Below the pieces are notes generated by a model. That model saw only the letters and a program-made list of their open reading frames with translations, was not told the origin of the DNA and searched no databases. From the NCBI GenBank assembly GCA_045105475.1, contig JBGCDP010000170.1, positions 1-64,000 of the forward strand: a stretch of 64,000 nucleotides of DNA. The letters are read 5' to 3'. Made by a program: the position numbers and the translations under genes. This document shows, piece after piece, positions 25,506-34,291 of this stretch. This DNA comes from WTJY01 sp045105475 (GTDB taxonomy: Bacteria > Chloroflexota > Anaerolineae > Promineifilales > Promineifilaceae). The stretch's first letter is position 1, and every line of letters begins with the position of its first letter.

Positions 25506-25844
25506 ATGAGTCCAATCACAACACACGTATTAGACACCGCCCTCGGCAAACCGGCTGCTGGCATCCAAATTACGCTAGAAAAGCTCAACGGCGATGATTG
25601 GCAGACTCTTGCCAGTGGGATCACCAACGCTGACGGCCGGGTCGCGAACCTGTTGGCCGAAGGCTCGCTCGAACCCGGCACATACAAAATGACGTTCTAC
25701 ACCGAACGGTATTGTAAAACGGTCGGCTTTGATACTTTTTACCCCTATGTGCCGGTAATTTTCGAGATTGAAAATGTTGACCAGCACTATCATGTGCCGC
25801 TTCTTTTAAGCCCGTTTGGCTATTCAACCTATCGGGGCAGTTAG
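25506..25844 (+). CDS. hiuH: 5-hydroxyisourate hydrolase (transthyretin-related)
   Basis: 112 residues, the usual length. The N-terminal THVLDTALGKPAAGI and the C-terminal YHVPLLLSPFGYSTYRGS are the two signature regions of HiuH; the C-terminal Tyr-Arg-Gly-Ser is the diagnostic end that separates enzyme from transthyretin hormone carriers. The enzyme hydrolyses 5-hydroxyisourate, the unstable product of urate oxidation, to OHCU; it is a cytoplasmic tetramer. No urate oxidase or OHCU decarboxylase gene is seen in this window. With adenine deaminase, a guanine-deaminase-like enzyme and a xanthine-dehydrogenase-type enzyme nearby it supports a purine-breakdown theme. Confidence 0.95.
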   Translation: MSPITTHVLDTALGKPAAGIQITLEKLNGDDWQTLASGITNADGRVANLLAEGSLEPGTYKMTFYTERYCKTVGFDTFYPYVPVIFEIENVDQHYHVPLLLSPFGYSTYRGS

Positions 25845-25933
25845 CAAAAGGTTGTATTTTCAGGAGTTTGATCGCTCCAAATAAAAGATTTTCTCCAAAG
25901 ATTCTTGAGTTTTTAGAAAAATCAGGATTAAAA

Positions 25934-26512
25934 ATGAACTTTAATATTTCTTTGCCAGATTGGGCCGTAGAAGAGCTCAAAACAATGCCAGAATATTTGC
26001 CCACTCTTGAAGAACGGATGCGGGAAGTGATTCGGTTTTCTAAACTCAATATTGAACATCAAACTGGAGGCCCGTTTGCGGCCGGGGTGTTTGAAAAAGA
26101 GAGCGGCCGGATTGTTGTGATCGGTGTGAATCGAGTGGTCCCATCCAACTGTTCATCAGCCCATGCTGAAATTATGGCCCTGTCATTGGCTCAACAGATT
26201 TTAGGTACATGGGATTTAGGTGGCACCGATATGCCAGAGTATGAGTTAGTGGTCAATGGGCAACCATGTGCGATGTGCTTTGGCTCGATTCCATGGTCTG
26301 GGGTGCGGCATGTTGCGATAGCTGTCCCAGGTATTGAGGTTGAAACGATTACCGGTTTTGATGAAGGTCCGGTTCATCCCGATTGGCAAGCTGAATTAGA
26401 AAAGCGGGGCATTGCTGTGACAGAAAATCTGTTGCGTGAGGAAGCTTGTGAGGTGTTTCGCGGATACCGTGATAGTGGTCAATTGATCTATAACGGCCGA
26501 TCTGGAGAATAG
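25934..26512 (+). CDS. Cytidine/guanine deaminase family enzyme (CDA fold)
   Basis: 192 residues from ATG 25934, chosen because AGGA lies seven bases upstream; a TTG at 25868 would add 22 residues of low-complexity sequence. The zinc site is complete: His77 and Glu79 in SSAHAEI, and Cys112 and Cys115 in PCAMCFGSI. The GGPFAAGVF strand precedes it. The family includes guanine deaminase, tRNA adenosine deaminase and cytosine deaminase. Position ~90 bases after hiuH favours a purine substrate such as guanine. It is slightly longer than bacterial GuaD (~155), with ~25 extra N-terminal residues. CGGCCG occurs three times in it. Confidence 0.85.
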   Translation: MNFNISLPDWAVEELKTMPEYLPTLEERMREVIRFSKLNIEHQTGGPFAAGVFEKESGRIVVIGVNRVVPSNCSSAHAEIMALSLAQQILGTWDLGGTDMPEYELVVNGQPCAMCFGSIPWSGVRHVAIAVPGIEVETITGFDEGPVHPDWQAELEKRGIAVTENLLREEACEVFRGYRDSGQLIYNGRSGE

Positions 26513-26555
26513 TGGTCTAAACTGGACCTTCGTTATGCCACAGAGCAGGTTTGAG

Positions 26556-27281
26556 CTAAGATCGAATCAAGCGTAGTCTTAAAACCGAGTCATCATAAAA
26601 GCTAGTGCCTAGCGCCAATGCCATGTTGTCTCGGTTAAAAAATATCTCGTTTAGTTTGAGCAGCGGTTGAGAGGATGAGGGTGCCTTGAATTTTTTGGGA
26701 ATCATCTCCCAAAGGGCCGCCTCAATATCTGTCATCGCATAGGCTACCGTTTCACTACAATACCGCTCTAAAAGGTGGTGGATATGAATGTACCCATCTG
26801 GAATATCGTTTTTGTTGCGGATGTGGCGTACCGGCACGATGTTTGTCACATAAATTGCAGGGTTATTGTCTGCTAAGAAAATTCGGTCGATGTCCCATAT
26901 ATTTTCATCGGCCGAAATTGACAGTGCTTGCGCTTCCTCGGCCGTGGCCTGCCGCTCTTCGCGTGACACCATAATGATCGATGGGGTGTAGCCATTGCTT
27001 TCGATTACACGTGAAAAATCCCATTGCCCCCCATACCGCCGTTCAAAATCACCCGCTTGCTGGCTAACATACGTGCCATCTCCCTGTTTACGAACAAGTA
27101 ATCCTTCGGCCGCATATTTTGCTAGGGCGGTTCGCACCGTTGTTCGGCTGACCCGTAAATCTTCAGCCAGTTCCGTTTCAGATGGTATGCGGCTGCCGGG
27201 GGGATAAATTTTGTCTTGAATGCGTTGACCAATGATTTCACTAACTTGTTCAACTATTGTTTTTGGTCTTTGAATCGACAT
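26556..27281 (-). CDS. GntR-family (HutC/UTRA) transcriptional regulator
   Basis: 241 residues. The N-terminal winged helix (~5-75) shows IYPPGSRIPSETELAEDL, TVRTALAKYAAEGLLVRKQ and GDGTYVS, the standard GntR signature. The rest is a UTRA-type effector domain (IWDIDRIFLADNNPAIYVTNIVP; PLLKLNEIFFNRDNMALALG), so it belongs to the HutC subfamily, whose ligands are often histidine-, sugar- or nucleobase-like. It is convergent with the deaminase gene; whether it regulates the purine genes is untested. The start at 27281 has an adjacent basic stretch and good family alignment. Confidence 0.93.
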   Translation of the reverse strand: MSIQRPKTIVEQVSEIIGQRIQDKIYPPGSRIPSETELAEDLRVSRTTVRTALAKYAAEGLLVRKQGDGTYVSQQAGDFERRYGGQWDFSRVIESNGYTPSIIMVSREERQATAEEAQALSISADENIWDIDRIFLADNNPAIYVTNIVPVRHIRNKNDIPDGYIHIHHLLERYCSETVAYAMTDIEAALWEMIPKKFKAPSSSQPLLKLNEIFFNRDNMALALGTSFYDDSVLRLRLIRS

Positions 27282-27438
27282 AGAAAAAGATGATTGGAAT
27301 GATGTTTTTGTGCGGTGAGCAGATTGTCAAACAGGATTTTACAGGTCATGCGGTTAGATTGCATTGTCTTGGTAAAAAACAGGCATCATCAGGTTAAAAC
27401 TTCGGGTTTCTAGCAACCGGAGCTTTTTACATCAGCGG

Positions 27439-30400
27439 CTAATTTTTAGCCAATATCGGTAGCCAAGCCGTGCGTGCGGCTTGTAGCTGAGGATTATAAA
27501 TGTACCAATGCTGTACGGCCGCATCATTTTCCTCTTGCGTTATCGTCATTGCGGAGAGGATCCAATCATTTAAATAGGTTCTTGAGGTTGTGAACTGGGC
27601 TGTGACCGTAATAGGTTCGGCCGGAGGGAGGTCGCCGTGCCACATAATCGTAGTATTCGTGTAAAAGGCGCTGCCGCTAATTGCTTGAACCGTATCCGTT
27701 AAATAATGCATCTCATCTGGAATAAAGGCGGTGGCCGTAACGTTGGTGGCACTGGCAATCCCACTGTTATTGAGCACAACGGTATAGGTCACGACACGCG
27801 ACTTTTTGGTGATAATGCCTGCACCGATGGGGGTAATTGTGATAGGGCCAACTTCGGCTGAGACTGTACTGGTGTTTAAATCGGCTCCGCCTGCCTGGGT
27901 TCGCACACCGCGCTGAAATGTAAAGGGTTCATTGTCGGCCGAAACTGTGATGACGTTCTGCTGTATCCCGGCCGATTGTTGGATGGCGGCATAGGTAAAA
28001 GTTTTGGTTTCTCCCGGCTTTAATTCACCATTCCAACGGACGCTTTGGCTGGCCATATCCCAAGTTGCCCCACCTGTTAGCGTATCAGCAACATAAACAA
28101 GTCCGGCCGGAAGGCTATTGGTGAGCAGTGCGGTTTGCGACACCCCACTTTTACGATTGTGCAGCGTAATCGTAAAGGTCTGGCTAATGCTTGGCTGTGT
28201 ATAAGGTGTGTCAACGGTAATTTCTGAATCGCCTAAATCACCCAGCCATCCCAATGAATTGGCCAAAATGTCGGGTCGACTGGTCGGATCTAACTGGTCA
28301 AACGGGATGCTCCAAAAGACGGCTCGCCAGGCTTCGCCTGTACCCGTATCATTTTGATTGCCAACCCCGCCAACGCCACGCTCGTGCCATAAAAGCGGAA
28401 CGGCCGAGCTGCGTTCGTCTAATATCAGGCTGTCTCCGTTGTTGCCAAACTGCTCATAAGTGATGGGCACTGAACCGGTAATAGCGGCCGGGACTTCGAA
28501 CAGCGCATCACCATACGCGATCGTGGGAGTGATCGATTCAGCATAATCAGCGATGCCAAAATAGTTGCGTGCTAGATCAGATTCAGCGTTGTAGTACATA
28601 AAGTCTTGGCTACTTAAGAAGAGGCGGCCGCCGCTTTCTAGGTAAGCTTCAAGCCTTTCGACCTCTTTTTCAGTGACCGGTGCGAACCAGTCATAGGCGG
28701 TATACCAAACGACATATGGATAAAGCTTGAGCAGCGCTTCTGACGGGCTTCCACGCTGAAAGTCTCCACCCGTTGTCCACACATCATAATCGATGCCGGT
28801 TGCATCTAAAATCGAGGTGTAGTCTTCTAGCTGGTCAAACCAACGATGGTCGTCTACGAGCAGCAAGCTGGCTGGGGTTTTATGGGTGATTGTAAAGGTG
28901 TCGTTGATGCTGCTGTCCTGATCATGTTCAACAGTGATTAAGGTTTGATTTGTCACATTTTGACCCAGCGGGGCCGGAACCGTGATGGTGATGACACTTT
29001 CCGCCGCTTGGCAAGGGCCAAGGGTAACTGTTTGAGTCAAAATATCTGTCTGCCAGCCGCTTTCGGCCGAAATTTTGTAGGTCGTTGTTAGTGTTTCACT
29101 CCGGTTGGACAGGCTGAGATCGTATCGATAGCTTTCACCCGGAACCACCGGCCGATCACTATCAAGCGTTAGCCATTTGACTCCAGTTTCTTGCTGGGGG
29201 TGAGTAAACCAGTTCAGTGACTCTTGCAAAAGCTCCGCCTGTTTATCAACACCCTGTACGTCGGAGACGCCAAAACCGAAATAGATCAGGTTGTAATCTT
29301 CACAGTGGCCCGCTTTGATGCCAACTCCGTTTCTGTCATTGTGGACAGTGCTGTGACTTAGAACAATCTCTGACTTAGCAGGAACACGCGGCAGCATGGT
29401 CGTGACTTGGACTAGATCGCTCGCCGGATCTTGTTCTTTTAAATCAGCCGTAAATCCGGCAAACTCTGTTTTTTCCCGGCCGACTAGCGAATCGGGAAAG
29501 GTCAGAATCGCAAGCGGTGATGCGTACGCTAATTTCCCCATCCAGTCATATTCAAAGAAATCTTGGTAATCAAATATGGCGATTTGACTCCCTTCGATGA
29601 GAATGTTTCCACCTGTACCTAGGTAATCTGAAATCAGGGTAGATGCACTAACATAACCGGGTGAATAGCGGGGATCGGACCAAACGACCACATCATAAGC
29701 AGCCAGCGTTTCGGCCGTAGGCAAAGCCAATACGGGGCTGGTAAGGGGATATGTATCCCAACCAACTCCCAATTCAGTAAACGCCTCAGCATAAGAAGCT
29801 TCACGACTTCTGAAATTCCAATATCCGGCATCAATCAACAAAATCGATTCAGTACTCGCCAGTGTGAAATCTTTGGTTGTGGTTTGCCCCGCACTGATAC
29901 TCAAAGTGTCTGAACCAATCTTGTAGCCACTTTTGATAATCGTAATCGGGTAGTCACCGATGGGGAGCTCTAGTGAATAATTGCCATTTGCAGATGATTT
30001 GATGCTCAACGTTTCGTCTTCACCGATTTCGATAAGAATTTCGGCCGCCAGTGGGCCACTTTGGGCATCGGTGATTTTCCCACTGAGTGTCCCAAATGGA
30101 AGCCGTTGCAGGCTAATGTTAAGTGGCGTCGGTCCATTACTAACCAGCACATTGCCACTGGTATACGCGCTGTAACCAAACTCTTCAATCTCGATAGAAA
30201 ATACGCCTGGCATTAATTGCACCGAATATTGACCGTTGCTGTCTGTCTCGATTTGGAAACTGCCTGTTGCCGCTGTGATTGTCATTGGCATATTGGCTAA
30301 CGGAAGGCCACTGCTTTGCACAACCCCACTCAGTTTACCGGTTCCCACCATGTAATTATCGATCATATTCACTGCGTCGAGCAGCCCATAGCCACTCGAG

Positions 30401-31806
30401 ATATTTGGATGGGAGGCTTCAAACTTTTCGGCCGACTGAGACAAAACTGAAATCAGCGAATTGGTCTGTTTGATCGATTTGTTAACTGAAAGGAGGAGGG
30501 CCAGGGCACCGACTGTGTGCGGTGTTGCCATCGAAGTTCCAGATAGATAATTATATTCGTTGCCAGGCAGCGATGAATAGACGTTTCCACCGGGGGCCGC
30601 AATAATCGGGGCAACTCCTGGATGCAGCGGAGATGCGCCTCTGGATGAAAACCATGAAACAGCACCATCTTCATCAGCTGAAGCTATGCTGATCATGTTG
30701 GCATAGCTGGCAGGTGCACCAATTGTGCCCGTGATTGGGCCAGCATTCCCAGCCGCAAAAACGGGGATGACCCCGGCCGCTTTTAGCAGGTTTAAGGCAT
30801 CTTCAAATTTCGTTTCAGCACCATTGTCATTTGACCACGAAGCGTTAAATAAATCAGGTGCTAAGGCTGGGTCACCATTGGGGGCCAACAGCCATTCAAA
30901 CCCTGAAAAAAGATAGCTATCCAGTAAGAGCCCTTGGTTATCTGAAATTGCCACTGCAATCCATTCAGCTCCAGGTGCGACGCCGATCCCTTGCTGTCCA
31001 ACAGCGATTCCGGCAACATGGGTGCCATGACCGTTTAAATCGATGGGAACCGTTTGGGTTGGAATTGCCGCGTGAAACCAGTTGCCACTATGCTCATAGC
31101 TCCCATCGGCCAATTTCCCACGATAATTCCCTGCCAGCACCGGATGCTCAAAGTCGACCCCAGTGTCCATGATGGCCACCGTTACGCCTGTGCCGGTGAC
31201 CCCAAAGCCATGCCAGACCTGTGGGGCTCCGATGCGATCTAATCCCCACGTATTGGGGTTTGTACCGCTGCTTGTCAGCGTTGCCGGGCTATTTAGACTG
31301 AGGGCTTTCGTCGTTGAAATCGGTTCTACCGGAGCAATAGATTTTATTTGATGGTTAATATCGATTTTTGCGACATTCGGGTTTTTGGCCAAAGTGAGAA
31401 TGGCATCTGCATTGCCCTCGGCCGCAATACCATTGAATATCCAAAACGGCTGGTAGGCTTGAATGTGGCTTTGTGTATGGAGCGCTTCAATGTCGACTAG
31501 GATTTGGCTCTGGCTTGCTTCAGCAACCGCTTTGAGTGACCGAACCATCGCTGTTCGTTTTGGCAGCTCTGCAGATGGCAGACGATCGGCCGAAAGGTCA
31601 GCCTGGTCATGCATGGTGATGATAAAGCGGATGGGTTGCTCAGGTGTGTCTTGGGTGCTGCTAATGACTTCAGCTAGCTCCGGCGTGATTGGGTTTTGCT
31701 GGGGGGCTTGGGCTTCAATCTGGGCTGGATAGAAAGTAATGACAATCAGCGTTAGGACGGCTGAGGCGATGAAGATAGGAAGAGCTATATTTTTAAAGCG
31801 GTGCAT
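27439..31806 (-). CDS. Large secreted S8 subtilase with CarboxypepD_reg-like and DUF11-like repeats
   Basis: 1455 residues. A signal peptide (FKNIALPIFIASAVLTLIV...) precedes an inhibitor-I9-like propeptide (~55-155). The catalytic domain (~185-480) has Asp214 in AIMDTGVDF, His260 in NGHGTHVAG, oxyanion Asn353 in AAGNAG, and Ser425 in SGTSMATPH. Two carboxypeptidase-regulatory-like beta domains (~490-650) follow, with GKLSGVV and GTLSGKI starts. Next are flavodoxin-like/secreted segments (LLIDAGYWNF, LLVDDHRWF) and two DUF11-type Ig repeats near the end. The protein ends AWLPILAKN, a Leu-Pro motif at the extreme C-terminus common in Chloroflexota exported proteins. Extracellular bacillopeptidase-F-like protease. 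Monocistronic. Confidence 0.93.
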   Translation of the reverse strand: MHRFKNIALPIFIASAVLTLIVITFYPAQIEAQAPQQNPITPELAEVISSTQDTPEQPIRFIITMHDQADLSADRLPSAELPKRTAMVRSLKAVAEASQSQILVDIEALHTQSHIQAYQPFWIFNGIAAEGNADAILTLAKNPNVAKIDINHQIKSIAPVEPISTTKALSLNSPATLTSSGTNPNTWGLDRIGAPQVWHGFGVTGTGVTVAIMDTGVDFEHPVLAGNYRGKLADGSYEHSGNWFHAAIPTQTVPIDLNGHGTHVAGIAVGQQGIGVAPGAEWIAVAISDNQGLLLDSYLFSGFEWLLAPNGDPALAPDLFNASWSNDNGAETKFEDALNLLKAAGVIPVFAAGNAGPITGTIGAPASYANMISIASADEDGAVSWFSSRGASPLHPGVAPIIAAPGGNVYSSLPGNEYNYLSGTSMATPHTVGALALLLSVNKSIKQTNSLISVLSQSAEKFEASHPNISSGYGLLDAVNMIDNYMVGTGKLSGVVQSSGLPLANMPMTITAATGSFQIETDSNGQYSVQLMPGVFSIEIEEFGYSAYTSGNVLVSNGPTPLNISLQRLPFGTLSGKITDAQSGPLAAEILIEIGEDETLSIKSSANGNYSLELPIGDYPITIIKSGYKIGSDTLSISAGQTTTKDFTLASTESILLIDAGYWNFRSREASYAEAFTELGVGWDTYPLTSPVLALPTAETLAAYDVVVWSDPRYSPGYVSASTLISDYLGTGGNILIEGSQIAIFDYQDFFEYDWMGKLAYASPLAILTFPDSLVGREKTEFAGFTADLKEQDPASDLVQVTTMLPRVPAKSEIVLSHSTVHNDRNGVGIKAGHCEDYNLIYFGFGVSDVQGVDKQAELLQESLNWFTHPQQETGVKWLTLDSDRPVVPGESYRYDLSLSNRSETLTTTYKISAESGWQTDILTQTVTLGPCQAAESVITITVPAPLGQNVTNQTLITVEHDQDSSINDTFTITHKTPASLLLVDDHRWFDQLEDYTSILDATGIDYDVWTTGGDFQRGSPSEALLKLYPYVVWYTAYDWFAPVTEKEVERLEAYLESGGRLFLSSQDFMYYNAESDLARNYFGIADYAESITPTIAYGDALFEVPAAITGSVPITYEQFGNNGDSLILDERSSAVPLLWHERGVGGVGNQNDTGTGEAWRAVFWSIPFDQLDPTSRPDILANSLGWLGDLGDSEITVDTPYTQPSISQTFTITLHNRKSGVSQTALLTNSLPAGLVYVADTLTGGATWDMASQSVRWNGELKPGETKTFTYAAIQQSAGIQQNVITVSADNEPFTFQRGVRTQAGGADLNTSTVSAEVGPITITPIGAGIITKKSRVVTYTVVLNNSGIASATNVTATAFIPDEMHYLTDTVQAISGSAFYTNTTIMWHGDLPPAEPITVTAQFTTSRTYLNDWILSAMTITQEENDAAVQHWYIYNPQLQAARTAWLPILAKN

Positions 31807-31969
31807 ATGGTAATTATAGATTGGCTAAAAGCCAGCGACGTGGAAACTAGTACTGATGGTCTCGATGCAATAGGTCATATCATACTGGGTTCCTAGCGTT
31901 TGTTGAAGTTGTAGAATCAATATGGGCATTTATTAATCGGTTACACATTTGGATTCTGTCATAGTGACC

Positions 31970-31995
31970 CTCTAGTGTATCTAGAGTGATATAAT
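31970..31995 (+). promoter_or_regulatory. Predicted rpe promoter -10 with overlapping palindrome
   Basis: TATAAT lies at 31990-31995. Just upstream, CTCTAG (31970-31975) and CTAGAG (31981-31986) form a perfect 6-bp palindrome with a 5-base centre, positioned between expected -35 and -10 elements, as a repressor site would be. The -35 itself is weak. Operator function is inferred from geometry only. Confidence 0.45.
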
Positions 31996-32041
31996 ATGTT
32001 GCTGATAACTTATATTGACCATCTAGATAGGAGATGTTTCT

Positions 32042-32746
32042 CTGAAAAATTTATCAAAAGTTACCCAAATAGCACCATCTATTCTAGCTAGTGATTTTGC
32101 GAAGTTAGGAAAAGAGGTGATCGAGGCCGCCCAAGCAGGAGCCAGGGTTATCCACATCGATGTCATGGACGGCCGATTTGTCCCAAACATTAGTATCGGC
32201 TTACCTATTGTCCAAGCGCTAAAACCGATTGCAAACGAATATAATCTGCTCCTTGATGTGCACCTGATGATTGTTGAACCAGAGCGCTATATCGAGGCCT
32301 TTCACAAAGCAGGGGCGGATCTATTAACCGTCCATATCGAAGCGAGTCCGCACATTCATCGGACGATTCAAGCGATTCATGATCTAGACATTTTGGCCGG
32401 TGTGGCTTTGAATCCCGGAACCCCATTAAGCTCAATTGAAGAAGTTTTGCCGATGGTAGACTTGGCTCTGATTATGTCTGTTAACCCAGGATTTGGTGGG
32501 CAGTCCTATATCGAATCTGCAACAGGCAAAATCAGCCGCTTAGCCCGAATGATTCAAGCGTCTGGATCAAAAGCGGTGATTGAAGTAGATGGTGGCATTA
32601 AGAGCCATAACGTGGCCCAAGTGGCGGCCGCAGGTGCATCTCTGCTTGTCAGCGGTAGCGGCGTCTTTTCATCTACCTCACTTGTGGCTGACAACCTAAA
32701 TGCGTTGAATTATGCCATTTCTATGGGCAACTCGAACATAGTTTAA
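32042..32746 (+). CDS. rpe: Ribulose-phosphate 3-epimerase (unusual start)
   Basis: Converts ribulose-5-phosphate to xylulose-5-phosphate. The conserved N-terminal strand (QIAPSILASDFAKLG) is encoded upstream of the first in-frame GTG (32117), so the gene must start earlier. The only plausible initiator in frame is CTG at 32042, eight bases after GGAG; an ATG at 32034 is out of frame and stops after three codons. From CTG the protein is 234 residues. Catalytic features are intact: HIDVMDGRFVPN, DVHLMI, MSVNPGFGGQ (phosphate loop) and IEVDGGI. It is followed 80 bases later by fbaA, both in pentose/triose metabolism. A sequencing error or true frameshift near 32040 is the alternative to a CTG start. 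Confidence 0.88.
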   Translation: MKNLSKVTQIAPSILASDFAKLGKEVIEAAQAGARVIHIDVMDGRFVPNISIGLPIVQALKPIANEYNLLLDVHLMIVEPERYIEAFHKAGADLLTVHIEASPHIHRTIQAIHDLDILAGVALNPGTPLSSIEEVLPMVDLALIMSVNPGFGGQSYIESATGKISRLARMIQASGSKAVIEVDGGIKSHNVAQVAAAGASLLVSGSGVFSSTSLVADNLNALNYAISMGNSNIV

Positions 32747-32826
32747 AAACCTTATCGACTGATTGGAATCTATATTTATCAGTCTTTCCCATTTTATTTT
32801 TATTTAATGCAAAAGCAGGAGGCTTT

Positions 32827-33909
32827 ATGTCTAATTTAGGTGATAAATATCCAGCCGGAGTCATAACCGGTGATGCTGTACAAGCGCTGTTTGAAGATGC
32901 GAAGGCGATGAATTTTGCCATGCCCGCACCAAACTGTGTGGGGACCAACACTGTAAATGCCGTCATGGAAACGGCCGCAAAAGTTAATTCACCCGCTATT
33001 TTGACCTTTTCAAATGGTGGTGCTTCGTTCTATGCCGGTAAAGGCGTTAGCAATGAAGGGCAAAAAGGGGCGATTGCAGGTGCCGCTTCAGGCGCACAAC
33101 ACGTACACCATATGGCTGAAATCTATGGTGCTCGCGTTTTATTGCACACAGACCATGCTGCCAAGAAGCTGCTCCCGTGGATTGACGGGCTGTTAGATGC
33201 AGGGGAAGCGTTCTACAAAGTACATGGCAAACCTCTGTTTAGCTCACACATGCTTGACCTTTCGGAAGAGCCAATCGAAGAGAATATTGAGATTTGCAAA
33301 CGCTATCTTGAAAGAATGAGCAAAATGGGGATGACGCTTGAGATTGAGTTAGGTGTTACCGGTGGTGAAGAAGATGGGGTAGACAATACCGATATTGATT
33401 CAGCCCGCCTGTATACGCAGCCTTCTGAAGTCGCATATGCTTACGAAGAACTCAACAAAGTGAGTGATAAATTTACGGTAGCGGCCGCATTTGGGAACGT
33501 CCACGGCGTGTATAAACCAGGTAATGTCGAATTACGGCCGGTTATTTTGAAAAACTCTCAAGATCATATTCGTGAGCAATTTGGCCTTGAAGCGAAAGAG
33601 CCGATCAACTTTGTTTTCCACGGCGGCTCAGGTTCAAGCCCGGCCGAAATCGAAGAAGCGATTTCATACGGCGCGGTCAAAATGAATATTGATACCGACT
33701 TGCAGTGGGCATTTTGGGATGGCATTCGTGGTTATTCAGCCAAAAACTTCGACTATCTGCAGGGCCAGATTGGCAACCCAGATGGTGATGATAAGCCGAA
33801 TAAAAAATTCTACGATCCGCGTAAATGGTTACGCACGGCCGAAGAATCATTTGTGGCTCGTTTAACCCAAGCGTTCGAAGATTTAAACTGCGTCAATGTA
33901 CTTGGCTAG
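32827..33909 (+). CDS. fbaA: Class II fructose-bisphosphate aldolase
   Basis: 360 residues, the length of the E. coli FbaA-type (class IIA). AGGAGG sits five bases before the ATG, the strongest ribosome site in the window. The zinc and catalytic residues lie in VLLHTDHAAKKLLPW, FGNVHGVYKPG and NFVFHGGSGS; NMNIDTD-type phosphate binding appears as VKMNIDTDLQWAF. It cleaves fructose-1,6-bisphosphate into two triose phosphates in glycolysis and gluconeogenesis. It may share a transcript with rpe and ends in a clear terminator. Confidence 0.97.
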   Translation: MSNLGDKYPAGVITGDAVQALFEDAKAMNFAMPAPNCVGTNTVNAVMETAAKVNSPAILTFSNGGASFYAGKGVSNEGQKGAIAGAASGAQHVHHMAEIYGARVLLHTDHAAKKLLPWIDGLLDAGEAFYKVHGKPLFSSHMLDLSEEPIEENIEICKRYLERMSKMGMTLEIELGVTGGEEDGVDNTDIDSARLYTQPSEVAYAYEELNKVSDKFTVAAAFGNVHGVYKPGNVELRPVILKNSQDHIREQFGLEAKEPINFVFHGGSGSSPAEIEEAISYGAVKMNIDTDLQWAFWDGIRGYSAKNFDYLQGQIGNPDGDDKPNKKFYDPRKWLRTAEESFVARLTQAFEDLNCVNVLG

Positions 33910-33915
33910 TTTTCG

Positions 33916-33959
33916 TAATGAGTGACCAGTTTTTTGATTGGTCACTCATTATAATTTTT
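33916..33959 (+). terminator. Rho-independent terminator after fbaA
   Basis: TAATGAGTGACCA (33916-33928) pairs perfectly with TGGTCACTCATTA (33939-33951), a 13-bp stem with a T-rich loop, followed by TAATTTTTG. Confidence 0.92.
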
Positions 33960-34291
33960 GCCATGAGGACTCAGACTAGCAGGTGTTAAAGAGTTGGCTG
34001 TTTCATTCAGATATCACTGTGTTCTAAATGAATTTCGGTCTGATTTCCTCATATATCTTAAAGACCAAACTGATAAAACTAATGGAAACGCCTATGTGAA
34101 TTTTCGGCTTACTTGATCATTACCGCCTACATGCCAATTCCCTGATATATTTATTTTAGCTTTAAGAGTTAGAAGTTGAGTGATGTTCCCCAGTTTTCGT
34201 GGGAAACGACTCTTCCTTTGCTACAATCAGTAGAGGGTTACAACCTAATCGACATCGTCAATTCAACCGACGATTAAAGGCTAAATAAACT
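33960..34291. other. Non-coding gap upstream of ctaB
   Basis: 332 bases, AT-rich, with stops in all frames and no CGGCCG. It presumably contains the ctaB promoter, but I could not identify a convincing -35/-10 pair, hairpin or repeat in it. Confidence 0.3.
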
